Both the position numbers and the translations under genes were made by a program. From Clostridiales bacterium (GTDB lineage Bacteria > Bacillota > Clostridia > Christensenellales > Borkfalkiaceae), in contig SVIK01000022.1 of NCBI GenBank assembly GCA_015069525.1, forward strand, positions 1 to 17,447: a DNA stretch of 17,447 bases. Direction: 5' to 3'. How positions within the stretch are numbered: the first letter of the stretch is position 1; every line of letters begins with the position of its first letter. The notes beneath the pieces were generated by a model that saw only the letters and a program-made list of their open reading frames with translations, made no database searches and was not told the DNA's origin. Shown here in pieces: positions 7,412 through 14,124 of this stretch.

Positions 7412-10400
7412 TTACAGCGACGGGTCTGTCAACGACGAAATACTCATGTTGTAAATCGACGCCATACTTACCCCTGACGAACCGCTGTCCGTGTACGTAA
7501 TGATGATTTCTGCGTTTGGATTAAGGTTATATTCAAACCACCTATTCGAATTCTTAACCACCTGCGAAGTGCCGTTTATCGTCACGTTCAAGCTACAAGC
7601 AGTGCCGTAGCTTTCCGCAGAAAACGAAATTTTCATCGCCGTTTTGGCTTTAATCTTCAATACCGCAGTCGTTTTTGCATTACTGCGTATCGATATAACG
7701 TTATATCCCGAGTTAAAGATATCAAACTTCTTATCGCCGATGTTATCAATACCAATAACCCCCGACGTTTGCGAATACGTATCTCGATTCATGTAGCAAC
7801 CGCTGAAATACCCGCATCGACTACATTTAGAGCCGTTCCACTCCTCAAACCAATGTCCACGATGCTCCAACGTTTCAGGGATAGAATCTCCGCAATCGGG
7901 ACAAATTCGAATTGCGCTACCGTCTTTCGAACACGTCGCTTGGGTTATTACAACTTGTTGCGCGTATTCTTTATTGCTCGTATCCACGCTTCCGTTCGTA
8001 TATTTCCACTCGTTATCGTGATGTGCGCAAGCGTCGTAATAGTAAACGGACGATACCCAACCCAAATCATATTTCGAGCTGTTTGTCGACCATTGCCACG
8101 ACGTTCCCTCATAATACACGTTTACCCAATCGGAGGAGAGTGCATTTTGCTCTATTCTCGACAAATCGGTAGGAATAACGACGTTATACAAATTTCCGCA
8201 ACCGCCGAACGCATAAGCAGGGATTTTATCCAAGTCGCAATTTGAAAACATCAACCAATTCAAATTATGCATATTGCTAAACGCATAGGTACGGATAGCC
8301 GTGACGCCACTACCGATGACAAGCGTACTCGCCCCGCAATTATCAAAGGCATATCTTGCCACTTCATAGCTACCTACGCTCCAATTCCCATCCGATATCG
8401 TACCAAGCGTTATTTTATCGTCCGCCCCCGTATACCCCACGAGATACCAATTGCCGTTGCTGGAATACTTAAACACGAAATTGCCAATCGTTTTCTTTTC
8501 CAAGCCCTCAAATTCCCACGTGAAAATTTCCAAAGCGTTATACCCAACGTATCCGTTTTCCACGCTGTCTTTTTGGATTGTCAACGGCGAGTAATCGTAT
8601 ACCTCGTGCAATTGATTACAGTCTATAAACGCCTCTTCGCCTATCCCCGTTAACGAATACGGCAAGGATACCGATTCCATCGCGGAACAATTCGCAAATG
8701 CGCGTCTTCCAATATACGAAAGGGTGGACGGGAAATTAGCTTCCGTCAATACAGAGCAACCTTCAAACGCACTCTCACCAATGCTCCATAAGCCGTACGG
8801 GAAATGAACTGCGGTAAGCGAATAGCAACCACAAAACGCGCTATTCCCTATCGTTTGCAGGCTCATGCCCGTTTCAACCGTTTTCAAGCTTGAACAAGAA
8901 ACAAATGCTTCCGTCCCCACGCTTGCCAGTTCGTTGCAACCCACAACCGATTCCAATTGCGAGCAGTTTGCAAACGCTCTGTCCCCTATTCTTTCCACGT
9001 TAGGGGAAATTTTCACCGTCTTTAACGCGAAGAAGTTTTCGAAAGTGGAATTGTAAATCTCCGCAAAGTTTCTTTGACCAAAATCCAACTTCTCCAAGTT
9101 ATTCATACCCTTAAAGGTATCCGCCGTCCAATACAAGCCCGAATAGCCCGCCGAGAAAATGACTTCTTTCACCGCACTTTCCGCAAAGACGTTTGTGCCT
9201 AAATGCCCCACGTTATCGGGAATCGTTATTTTTTCAATCGTTTGTTCCTTATAGAAAGTATGAGGCAAAATGATAATCGGTCTACCCGACGGCACGACGA
9301 CCTCTTTTTGCGTCCCGTCAAAATCAATCAGGTAATATAACGTCCCCACCTCCGCAATCGTACATCCGTTGGCAGTTTCTTTATAAAGACGCGCCTCCTC
9401 TTGCGAAGTATAAATTTTCAACGTATTACGGTTTTCGTCCTCGCCGTAGCTCACGCTCACGTCGCTACTCAAATTCTCTATTTCGTACAGGCGGTAGCAG
9501 TTTGCAAAAACCGATTCACCCAACGTTTTCACCGATTTCGGCAACGAGATATAGCGCAAATTATAACACTTGCTAAACGCGCCCGAATCAATCGTTTCCA
9601 ATGCGGAAGGCAACGTAATCCCCTTCAAGCTTTCACAAGCCTCGAATGCGGATACCCCAACCGACTTTAACGCGTTTGGAAGTTTCACCGATTGCAAAGT
9701 AGAACAACCTGCAAAAACGCCCATCGGGATTTCCGTCAACGTCGTGCACGCGCTCAAATCCACCGATTGCAACTGCGTGCAAGCTTCAAACACACCCGTG
9801 CCCATAGAGCTAAGCGCCGAAGAAGAAAAGCTTTCAAGTGCCGTACGCGCAAACGCGTTGTTGCCAATTTCTTTTATCTGTTTACCCAAATCAATCGCTT
9901 TCAATCGGGAACAATCGATAAATGCGTTTTTCCCTACGATTGCTTCGGTTATATTTTTAACCTTCACGCTTTCCAAAGAGGATTCCAATCCACCCGCAAA
10001 ACCAGCGGGGATTTCGTCCATATAATCGATTTCAAGCGCACGAATATCTACGTAGTCTCCAAAGATAGTCGCCACGTTCAAACTACTCGTGTCGCTCATA
10101 TACCCCGTATAATAGAAATTCTTCAAATGCAAGGAATCGATAACTCTTGCCGAGGGAATCAATTGATACCCAGCCGTATAATTAATAAACGCGTCTACGT
10201 GAATACTATTAAACCGTTCGCAATCGTGAAACGCCGTATAATGTATATTCGGCATATCCCCTTTCGAGGATTTGATTGTAAGGTTGTCAATTTCCATAGC
10301 ACCGCGGAAAGCATACAGCCCCACCTGCTTAACGTCGTTTATGTAAATATTACTAAGCTTCATGCAATCGGCAAATGCATAATCGGATACGACGTTGTTC

Positions 10401-11227
10401 CCAAGCAGTTCCACCGTTTCCAAGCGGAAGCAATCACGGAACGCGTCTTTCGATACGGCAACGCCATCTTCAATCGTCACTTTTTTAATAATGGAATTGC
10501 CTTGAAACGCGCCCTCTGCGATACCTGCAACGGGGTGATTTTCCACCTTGGCAGGGATAACGATATCCTCCCCGCCTGCCCCGACGTAGCCCGTCACGTA
10601 TACGGGCGCCGTTTGGGAATTCGGGTCCCCGATTATCTCGTATTCAATATTACGCAGGAAGAAATCGGTACGGTTTTCTTTAAACGCGAACAGGTGCACC
10701 ATCGCAACCCCTGCGGAAATAAGCATAACCACCGCCGAGAAAATAGATACGAAAACGGGGATTGTAAAACGGCGTTTGCCCTGTACTTGTCCCGTTTTGC
10801 CCGTTCTTCTTTGAATTTCCGCCTTGCCCAATTTCTTTCCAAAGCCCGATTTTTCAAAGGTGACGTAGTTCCCTTCTTCGCCGTAGCAATAGAAGTAATT
10901 GCCGTATCTTGCATACAAGACGTTAATTTTAAAATCCATACACGTCGGGAATAATTCTATACGCTTTTTAAGGATACTCTTTCCCGTCTTTACTTCCAAA
11001 CGCTTAAATTCGTGTTCCGTTTCCCCTAACGAATTGCCTCTTCCGTCAAACTGCTCGATTTGCAACTTCAAAGCAATCATCGTTTCAGAAGCCTTATTAA
11101 GCAAATCCAACAACAAGAAACGTCGTCTGTTTTTCCGTACGACAAGGAAACGGTCGATATGTAAGCGCTCGTTCGTTTGTTCTTTATCGTATATACCTTT
11201 TGTTATTACGTGAAAATTACGTATCAT
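7412..11227 (-). CDS. Giant membrane-anchored BspA-type leucine-rich repeat protein
   Basis: A 1271-residue single-pass protein. Residues 1-153 form a basic, beta-rich N-terminal domain (KKLGKAEIQRRTGK precedes the membrane), a helix spans about 154-178, and the rest should be extracellular. Residues about 210-1055 hold more than 20 LRR_5 repeats with the phase AF.gC..L..v.lp.....ig..aF (for example FAGCSTLQSVKLPNALKSVG). BspA/TpLRR repeats of this type typically mediate surface binding to proteins or carbohydrates. Residues 1067-1140 carry Cys pairs (CPDCG, CSRCG), possibly metal-binding. Residues about 1150-1271 look like a beta-sandwich of the carbohydrate-binding kind. No LPxTG is present; anchoring is by the N-terminal helix. 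The ATG overlaps the stop of the preceding gene (ATGA), so they are co-translated. The cytosolic domain resembles that of the preceding protein. Ligand unknown. Confidence 0.88.
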   Translation of the reverse strand: MIRNFHVITKGIYDKEQTNERLHIDRFLVVRKNRRRFLLLDLLNKASETMIALKLQIEQFDGRGNSLGETEHEFKRLEVKTGKSILKKRIELFPTCMDFKINVLYARYGNYFYCYGEEGNYVTFEKSGFGKKLGKAEIQRRTGKTGQVQGKRRFTIPVFVSIFSAVVMLISAGVAMVHLFAFKENRTDFFLRNIEYEIIGDPNSQTAPVYVTGYVGAGGEDIVIPAKVENHPVAGIAEGAFQGNSIIKKVTIEDGVAVSKDAFRDCFRLETVELLGNNVVSDYAFADCMKLSNIYINDVKQVGLYAFRGAMEIDNLTIKSSKGDMPNIHYTAFHDCERFNSIHVDAFINYTAGYQLIPSARVIDSLHLKNFYYTGYMSDTSSLNVATIFGDYVDIRALEIDYMDEIPAGFAGGLESSLESVKVKNITEAIVGKNAFIDCSRLKAIDLGKQIKEIGNNAFARTALESFSSSALSSMGTGVFEACTQLQSVDLSACTTLTEIPMGVFAGCSTLQSVKLPNALKSVGVSAFEACESLKGITLPSALETIDSGAFSKCYNLRYISLPKSVKTLGESVFANCYRLYEIENLSSDVSVSYGEDENRNTLKIYTSQEEARLYKETANGCTIAEVGTLYYLIDFDGTQKEVVVPSGRPIIILPHTFYKEQTIEKITIPDNVGHLGTNVFAESAVKEVIFSAGYSGLYWTADTFKGMNNLEKLDFGQRNFAEIYNSTFENFFALKTVKISPNVERIGDRAFANCSQLESVVGCNELASVGTEAFVSCSSLKTVETGMSLQTIGNSAFCGCYSLTAVHFPYGLWSIGESAFEGCSVLTEANFPSTLSYIGRRAFANCSAMESVSLPYSLTGIGEEAFIDCNQLHEVYDYSPLTIQKDSVENGYVGYNALEIFTWEFEGLEKKTIGNFVFKYSSNGNWYLVGYTGADDKITLGTISDGNWSVGSYEVARYAFDNCGASTLVIGSGVTAIRTYAFSNMHNLNWLMFSNCDLDKIPAYAFGGCGNLYNVVIPTDLSRIEQNALSSDWVNVYYEGTSWQWSTNSSKYDLGWVSSVYYYDACAHHDNEWKYTNGSVDTSNKEYAQQVVITQATCSKDGSAIRICPDCGDSIPETLEHRGHWFEEWNGSKCSRCGYFSGCYMNRDTYSQTSGVIGIDNIGDKKFDIFNSGYNVISIRSNAKTTAVLKIKAKTAMKISFSAESYGTACSLNVTINGTSQVVKNSNRWFEYNLNPNAEIIITYTDSGSSGVSMASIYNMSISSLTDPSL

Positions 11228-11922
11228 AATCTATCCCACCCGCTTTTTTTCTGACCGCGTATCAGCAACGTCAATATCGTCGCGCCAACGTTTATAAGTA
11301 TTAAAAATAGGGAAATCGCTATGGTGACAAGCGTGCTTTCGAGGTTGAGTATAAACACTTCTCTAAATATTCCCCCAAAGATTTGCGCACAACATACCTT
11401 AACGCAGAACGTTTCCATAAAAATGCAAAGGCTACAAAGCAAAATAAATTTCACCGCGCTCCCCGCTTTCACCTTCCCCGTCATTAAGGAAGGGAACTCC
11501 ACACCGTCCACAGCGTTGACGTGCAACGCAACGTACGAGGTTTCTTCTGGCAAATCCACCGTTTTTGTAAATCCCTCTTTATCGATGCGTTCTTTTATGG
11601 TAATAACGTCAAATACCTTATCTCGGTTATTAAACAACGCTATATCGTAAGAAAGATATTCGATTTCGTCGTTGATTTTGCACATGAGTTGTTTTTTTCC
11701 TCCACGTTCGGAAAGAATATATTGCTTGATATATTTTCTCCATTTCACGGCAGGCTCTAAAACCAACGTTTGCCCGTTTTTCTCCATGATTTTTTTTATA
11801 CCGCGGTCCTCGGATTTTATCAATTTATATCTGCTTTTCAAATACATACGAGGCAATATCACCGAACTGATAATCACCGCCAATCCTAACGTTAACGCAA
11901 GTAATGCATACCATACTAACAT
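11224..11922 (-). CDS. Three-helix membrane protein with cytosolic beta-rich adaptor domain
   Basis: I place the start at the ATG at 11922 (232 residues) because GGAGG lies exactly 8 bases before it. The in-frame ATG at 11952 has no ribosome binding site and would add ten residues (MADVYLEETR). From the chosen start a membrane helix spans about 2-23, followed by basic residues (RMYLKSRYK), a cytosolic domain at about 24-156, and two more helices at about 157-180 and 195-222. The cytosolic domain contains LSYDIALFNNRDKVFD, a middle basic stretch, then VDLPEETSYVALHV. This matches in pattern and spacing the cytosolic domain of the LRR protein encoded next. No family name is recognised. As first structural gene of the operon and a likely LRR partner, it may be a membrane adaptor. 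It overlaps the next gene by 4 bp. Confidence 0.8.
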   Translation of the reverse strand: MLVWYALLALTLGLAVIISSVILPRMYLKSRYKLIKSEDRGIKKIMEKNGQTLVLEPAVKWRKYIKQYILSERGGKKQLMCKINDEIEYLSYDIALFNNRDKVFDVITIKERIDKEGFTKTVDLPEETSYVALHVNAVDGVEFPSLMTGKVKAGSAVKFILLCSLCIFMETFCVKVCCAQIFGGIFREVFILNLESTLVTIAISLFLILINVGATILTLLIRGQKKSGWDRL

Positions 11923-11972
11923 ACGCGTTTCCTCCAAATAAACATCTGCCATTTCTTTTGCGTAATAGCCAT
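11916..11972 (-). CDS. Candidate 18-codon leader ORF at the operon transcription start
   Basis: ATG at 11972 opens an 18-codon ORF (MAITQKKWQMFIWRKRVC) ending with TAG at 11916-11918, just beyond the start codon of the first membrane protein gene (11920-11922). The A of this ATG is the seventh base after the -10 element, that is, the expected transcription start, so translation could begin on a leaderless mRNA. Its reading frame differs from that of the downstream gene. Ribosomes ending here would be next to the downstream start, which would allow coupling. The peptide is basic and aromatic with no run of one amino acid, so classical attenuation is not indicated. It could also be chance. Confidence 0.3.
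   Translation of the reverse strand: MAITQKKWQMFIWRKRVC
11931..11935 (-). promoter_or_regulatory. Ribosome binding site fixing the start at 11922
   Basis: GGAGG on the minus strand is separated by 8 bases from ATG 11922. It lies inside the longer reading frame that begins at 11952, which is why the shorter start is preferred for the membrane protein. Confidence 0.75.
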
Positions 11973-11982
11973 AAGGCTATTA
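11963..11982. promoter_or_regulatory. 8-bp inverted repeat over the -10 and start site (candidate operator)
   Basis: Half-sites TAATAGCC and GGCTATTA are separated by ATAA. The repeat covers four bases of the -10 element and runs past the expected transcription start at 11972. An mRNA starting there would contain only one arm, so this is more likely a DNA-level operator than an RNA hairpin. Confidence 0.55.
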
Positions 11983-12007
11983 TAATAATTTTACACATTC
12001 TTGTCAA
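11979..12007 (-). promoter_or_regulatory. Consensus sigma-A promoter of the six-gene operon
   Basis: On the minus strand TTGACA (12007-12002) is followed after exactly 17 bases by TATAAT (11984-11979); both hexamers match the consensus fully. The expected start of transcription is A at 11972. A full-consensus promoter flanked and overlapped by inverted repeats suggests control by repression rather than by activation. It should drive everything from the leader ORF through the left edge of the window. Confidence 0.85.
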
Positions 12008-12017
12008 ATATTTGACA
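12002..12017. promoter_or_regulatory. 16-bp perfect palindrome over the -35 element (candidate operator)
   Basis: TGTCAAATATTTGACA reads the same on both strands. The minus-strand -35 hexamer TTGACA is its left half, so a bound dimer would block RNA polymerase directly. The right half gives a second TTGACA facing the other way. The shape fits a dimeric helix-turn-helix regulator; I cannot name the family. Confidence 0.6.
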
Positions 12018-12041
12018 CATTATTTAACAATTTTTATAGCT

Positions 12042-12062
12042 CTAAAATATATAATATTTTAG
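12042..12062. promoter_or_regulatory. AT-rich 9-bp inverted repeat upstream of the operon promoter
   Basis: Half-sites CTAAAATAT and ATATTTTAG flank ATA. It lies about 35-55 bp upstream of the -35 element. It could be an upstream binding site for a regulator; being nearly all A/T it could also arise by chance. Confidence 0.4.
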
Positions 12063-12088
12063 TTTACTACAAAAGTCATAAAAATGGT

Positions 12089-12124
12089 AAAAAGAAGAGC
12101 TCCGTCATGGGAGCTCTTCTTTTT
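12089..12124. terminator. Strong hairpin terminator after the phosphatase gene
   Basis: A perfect 15-bp stem (12089-12103 pairing with 12110-12124) has a 6-base loop and an outer A/T part that gives a U-tract on either strand. On the minus strand it ends the MATE/TPR/phosphatase transcript 13 bp after the phosphatase stop. On the plus strand it is followed by TTTTTATTTTT and would end any transcript coming from the operon promoter region. It separates the two minus-strand units. Confidence 0.88.
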
Positions 12125-12137
12125 ATTTTTCGTATTT

Positions 12138-12965
12138 TTAAAAACGGATTTTCACAAAGGAAATATCGTCAATCGTCTTAAAGCGGGGATATTTTTCACA
12201 ATCCCTATCCGCATACGCCCTTTTTTCTATCTTTTTAATTTCCTCGTGGATATTCACGTCTTTTGCAAACATTTCCTCGCAGGAGGCGTATATCTTCATC
12301 TCGTCAAAGGCTTGCGAAACGCCGTCCGTGTACAAATACAATTCCGCAACGTCTGCCTTGTCATACTCGGCGTACAAATACCGAAAATCAGGATTTTTTG
12401 AGAGTGTAAAAACGGAATATCCGTTTTCTTTGTTCATGAGCCTTCTATTCCGCAAAAGCACGCCTTGGCAAAGCTTTACCGCCTCTTTCATGCTTATGCT
12501 ATTTTGCTTTTTTACCCTTACTATTTCTGCAAGAGCTTGCGAATCAAGGGCAAACAGTTCTGGCAAAACGTGTCTATACGTTTCCCCACTTTTCGTTTTC
12601 ACAAACACCTCGCAATCGCCAATGGTGTAGATTTTTATCTTGTCGCCACAATCTTCCACCCACGCAAGCCCCGCGCTTGGATAATAGATATCTTCCCTAT
12701 TCAACGAAGCGCTTACCGATTGGCAAAACGCGATAAATTCGTCGTACGCCTTTTTCGAAATACCGTCAAGCCTTTCTTTTATCCTCGTACTATTTGCAGG
12801 AAGGTTCTTTTTAATAAACGATGCAAACCAGCTCGCTTCCGTTGGCTTTAAACCAAGCTTTTGAAGCCCCGTTGCCCCGTCGATTACCATGCAAAATTTC
12901 TCGCCCGTCACAATCCTGTCTTCGTTGTAATAATGCGATTTTCTTATAGCCTTTTCTATTTTCAT
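12138..12965 (-). CDS. PP2C-family protein phosphatase
   Basis: A 275-residue cytosolic protein with the PP2C (PPM) motif order: NED at 14-16, VIDGATGL at 27-34 (metal-binding Asp), PSAGLAW at 96-102, YTIGDC at 113-118, LYTDGVS at 211-217 (metal-binding Asp) and DDISFVK at 266-272. The length is that of a minimal catalytic domain. It should remove phosphate from Ser/Thr (or other) residues using Mn or Mg. No protein kinase is encoded in the window. The gene follows the TPR membrane protein by 13 bp, with AAGGG close to the ATG, and is the last gene before the hairpin terminator. Substrate unknown; it may act on its co-transcribed neighbour or on a protein of the adjacent operon, but nothing in the sequence decides this. 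Confidence 0.85.
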   Translation of the reverse strand: MKIEKAIRKSHYYNEDRIVTGEKFCMVIDGATGLQKLGLKPTEASWFASFIKKNLPANSTRIKERLDGISKKAYDEFIAFCQSVSASLNREDIYYPSAGLAWVEDCGDKIKIYTIGDCEVFVKTKSGETYRHVLPELFALDSQALAEIVRVKKQNSISMKEAVKLCQGVLLRNRRLMNKENGYSVFTLSKNPDFRYLYAEYDKADVAELYLYTDGVSQAFDEMKIYASCEEMFAKDVNIHEEIKKIEKRAYADRDCEKYPRFKTIDDISFVKIRF

Positions 12966-12978
12966 AACTTCCCTTTAT

Positions 12979-14091
12979 TTAACGGAATAACAGCCAAAAA
13001 CTCAGCCCAACAACGGCAAGCCCCGCAATCAAAATCCCTATGGTGTACGCGGTAAACTTCTTGTTTTTTTCTTTGTAAAGAAGCTTCACCCCCACCAACA
13101 TTACCCCGAGCAAAACCCCGATAATACCGACGTACGTCAACATCAAAAACGCCATAGCCTTGGTTTCTTTTACTTCTGTAAAGATGTTAATACCGCCCAA
13201 CAGGAAGCCCAAAAAACCGGTGATAAGCGACAACGTCTTAATGTTGTCCATTTTTATTTTTTCCACTTCTTTAATTTTTTTATCGTTGGCGTCGTATAAT
13301 TTTATCATGCCCATTTTTAACAAATATTGTTCATATTCTTTAATCGTTCTTTCTTGCTGTTCCCCTTTATCAATATAGGTTATTGCCTCGTGAATTTTTG
13401 TTTCTGCTAAATCATAATCACCTAACAACGCATATACCCTACCAAGGGTTAAATGGTATTTTGAATATTTATCATAATTTTCTCCTTTACCAATAACCCC
13501 TTCTATCTTTTTCTTTGCTTCCTCTAGTATTTCCCTATTATCATCTCTTTCTTGCAAACACTCCTCATAATAGCTACATATGGACTCTACGTAAAAATTG
13601 ATAACTCCACCATGCTTTGTATAATCCCATGTTTGCACCGCATTACCAACATTATTTACACCTTTACTTTCGGAAAGCTCCTTTACTTTACGGATAATCT
13701 TTTTTCTGCTTCTATTATCAAAGTACGTATTATAATATGCAAGCAATTCTATAAACTCAAAAAATTTATAGCCGCCAAACTTATCAACGTGTTTTTCCGT
13801 ATACTCTACCAAGTTCAAATTTTTCATCTTTCTACAAATCGTATATGTCATGAAAAATAATGCGAAGCATAAATTTTTATCTTCTTCATAATGGTTTTCA
13901 ATATATTCCTCAATATCCTTACGCAACGCTTCCGTAAGATGAATATTTTTAATACTCTCGTACATGGCATCTTCAAAATCGCGTGTGTTGCAAAATTCCA
14001 AGAACTTCTCACGCTCGCTTATTCCCCGTACCAATTCCAATACAGAACCTATCTCCGTTATTTTCGTTTGTTCCTTATTTTCTTCTGCCAC
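12979..14091 (-). CDS. Helical/TPR protein with three C-terminal membrane helices
   Basis: A 370-residue protein starting with GTG; a strong ribosome binding site (AAAGGAGG, 14100-14107) lies 8 bases before it. Residues 1-280 are soluble and almost wholly helical. A TPR-like pair sits around 205-245 (YHLTLGRVYALLGDYDLAET, then KIHEAITYID), and residues 255-285 are a charged helix. Three membrane helices follow at about 286-303, 313-337 and 347-369. The soluble part should be cytosolic, given the Lys-rich flanks. I do not recognise a named family. It lies between the MATE gene (33 bp upstream) and the PP2C gene (13 bp downstream), so a phosphorylation-controlled membrane scaffold is conceivable. 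Its central part (about 13250-13950) is visibly richer in A and T than the flanking genes, which hints at separate acquisition. Confidence 0.75.
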   Translation of the reverse strand: MAEENKEQTKITEIGSVLELVRGISEREKFLEFCNTRDFEDAMYESIKNIHLTEALRKDIEEYIENHYEEDKNLCFALFFMTYTICRKMKNLNLVEYTEKHVDKFGGYKFFEFIELLAYYNTYFDNRSRKKIIRKVKELSESKGVNNVGNAVQTWDYTKHGGVINFYVESICSYYEECLQERDDNREILEEAKKKIEGVIGKGENYDKYSKYHLTLGRVYALLGDYDLAETKIHEAITYIDKGEQQERTIKEYEQYLLKMGMIKLYDANDKKIKEVEKIKMDNIKTLSLITGFLGFLLGGINIFTEVKETKAMAFLMLTYVGIIGVLLGVMLVGVKLLYKEKNKKFTAYTIGILIAGLAVVGLSFWLLFR

Positions 14092-14099
14092 AGTCTTTT

Positions 14100-14107
14100 C
14101 CTCCTTT
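14100..14107 (-). promoter_or_regulatory. Strong ribosome binding site deciding the GTG start
   Basis: AAAGGAGG on the minus strand stands 8 bases before GTG 14091 and supports this unusual start codon for the TPR membrane protein. Confidence 0.85.
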
Positions 14108-14124
14108 GTGTATCCGTCTATTTT

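Noticed and set aside
9692..10954. Long open frame on the plus strand (420 codons)
   Set aside because: It is a shadow of the LRR gene; the periodic Cys/Asn/Arg pattern mirrors the repeats on the other strand.
11923..11952. Longer N-terminus for the three-helix membrane protein (ATG 11952)
   Set aside because: No ribosome binding site precedes it, whereas GGAGG lies 8 bases before the internal ATG 11922.
11825..12007. Minus-strand frame of 60 codons starting at the -35 element
   Set aside because: Its start lies upstream of the expected transcription start, it has no ribosome binding site, and it overlaps the membrane protein gene in another frame.
12050..12055. TATAAT on the plus strand in the AT-rich repeat
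   Set aside because: No -35-like sequence at the right distance; the A/T composition makes a chance match likely.
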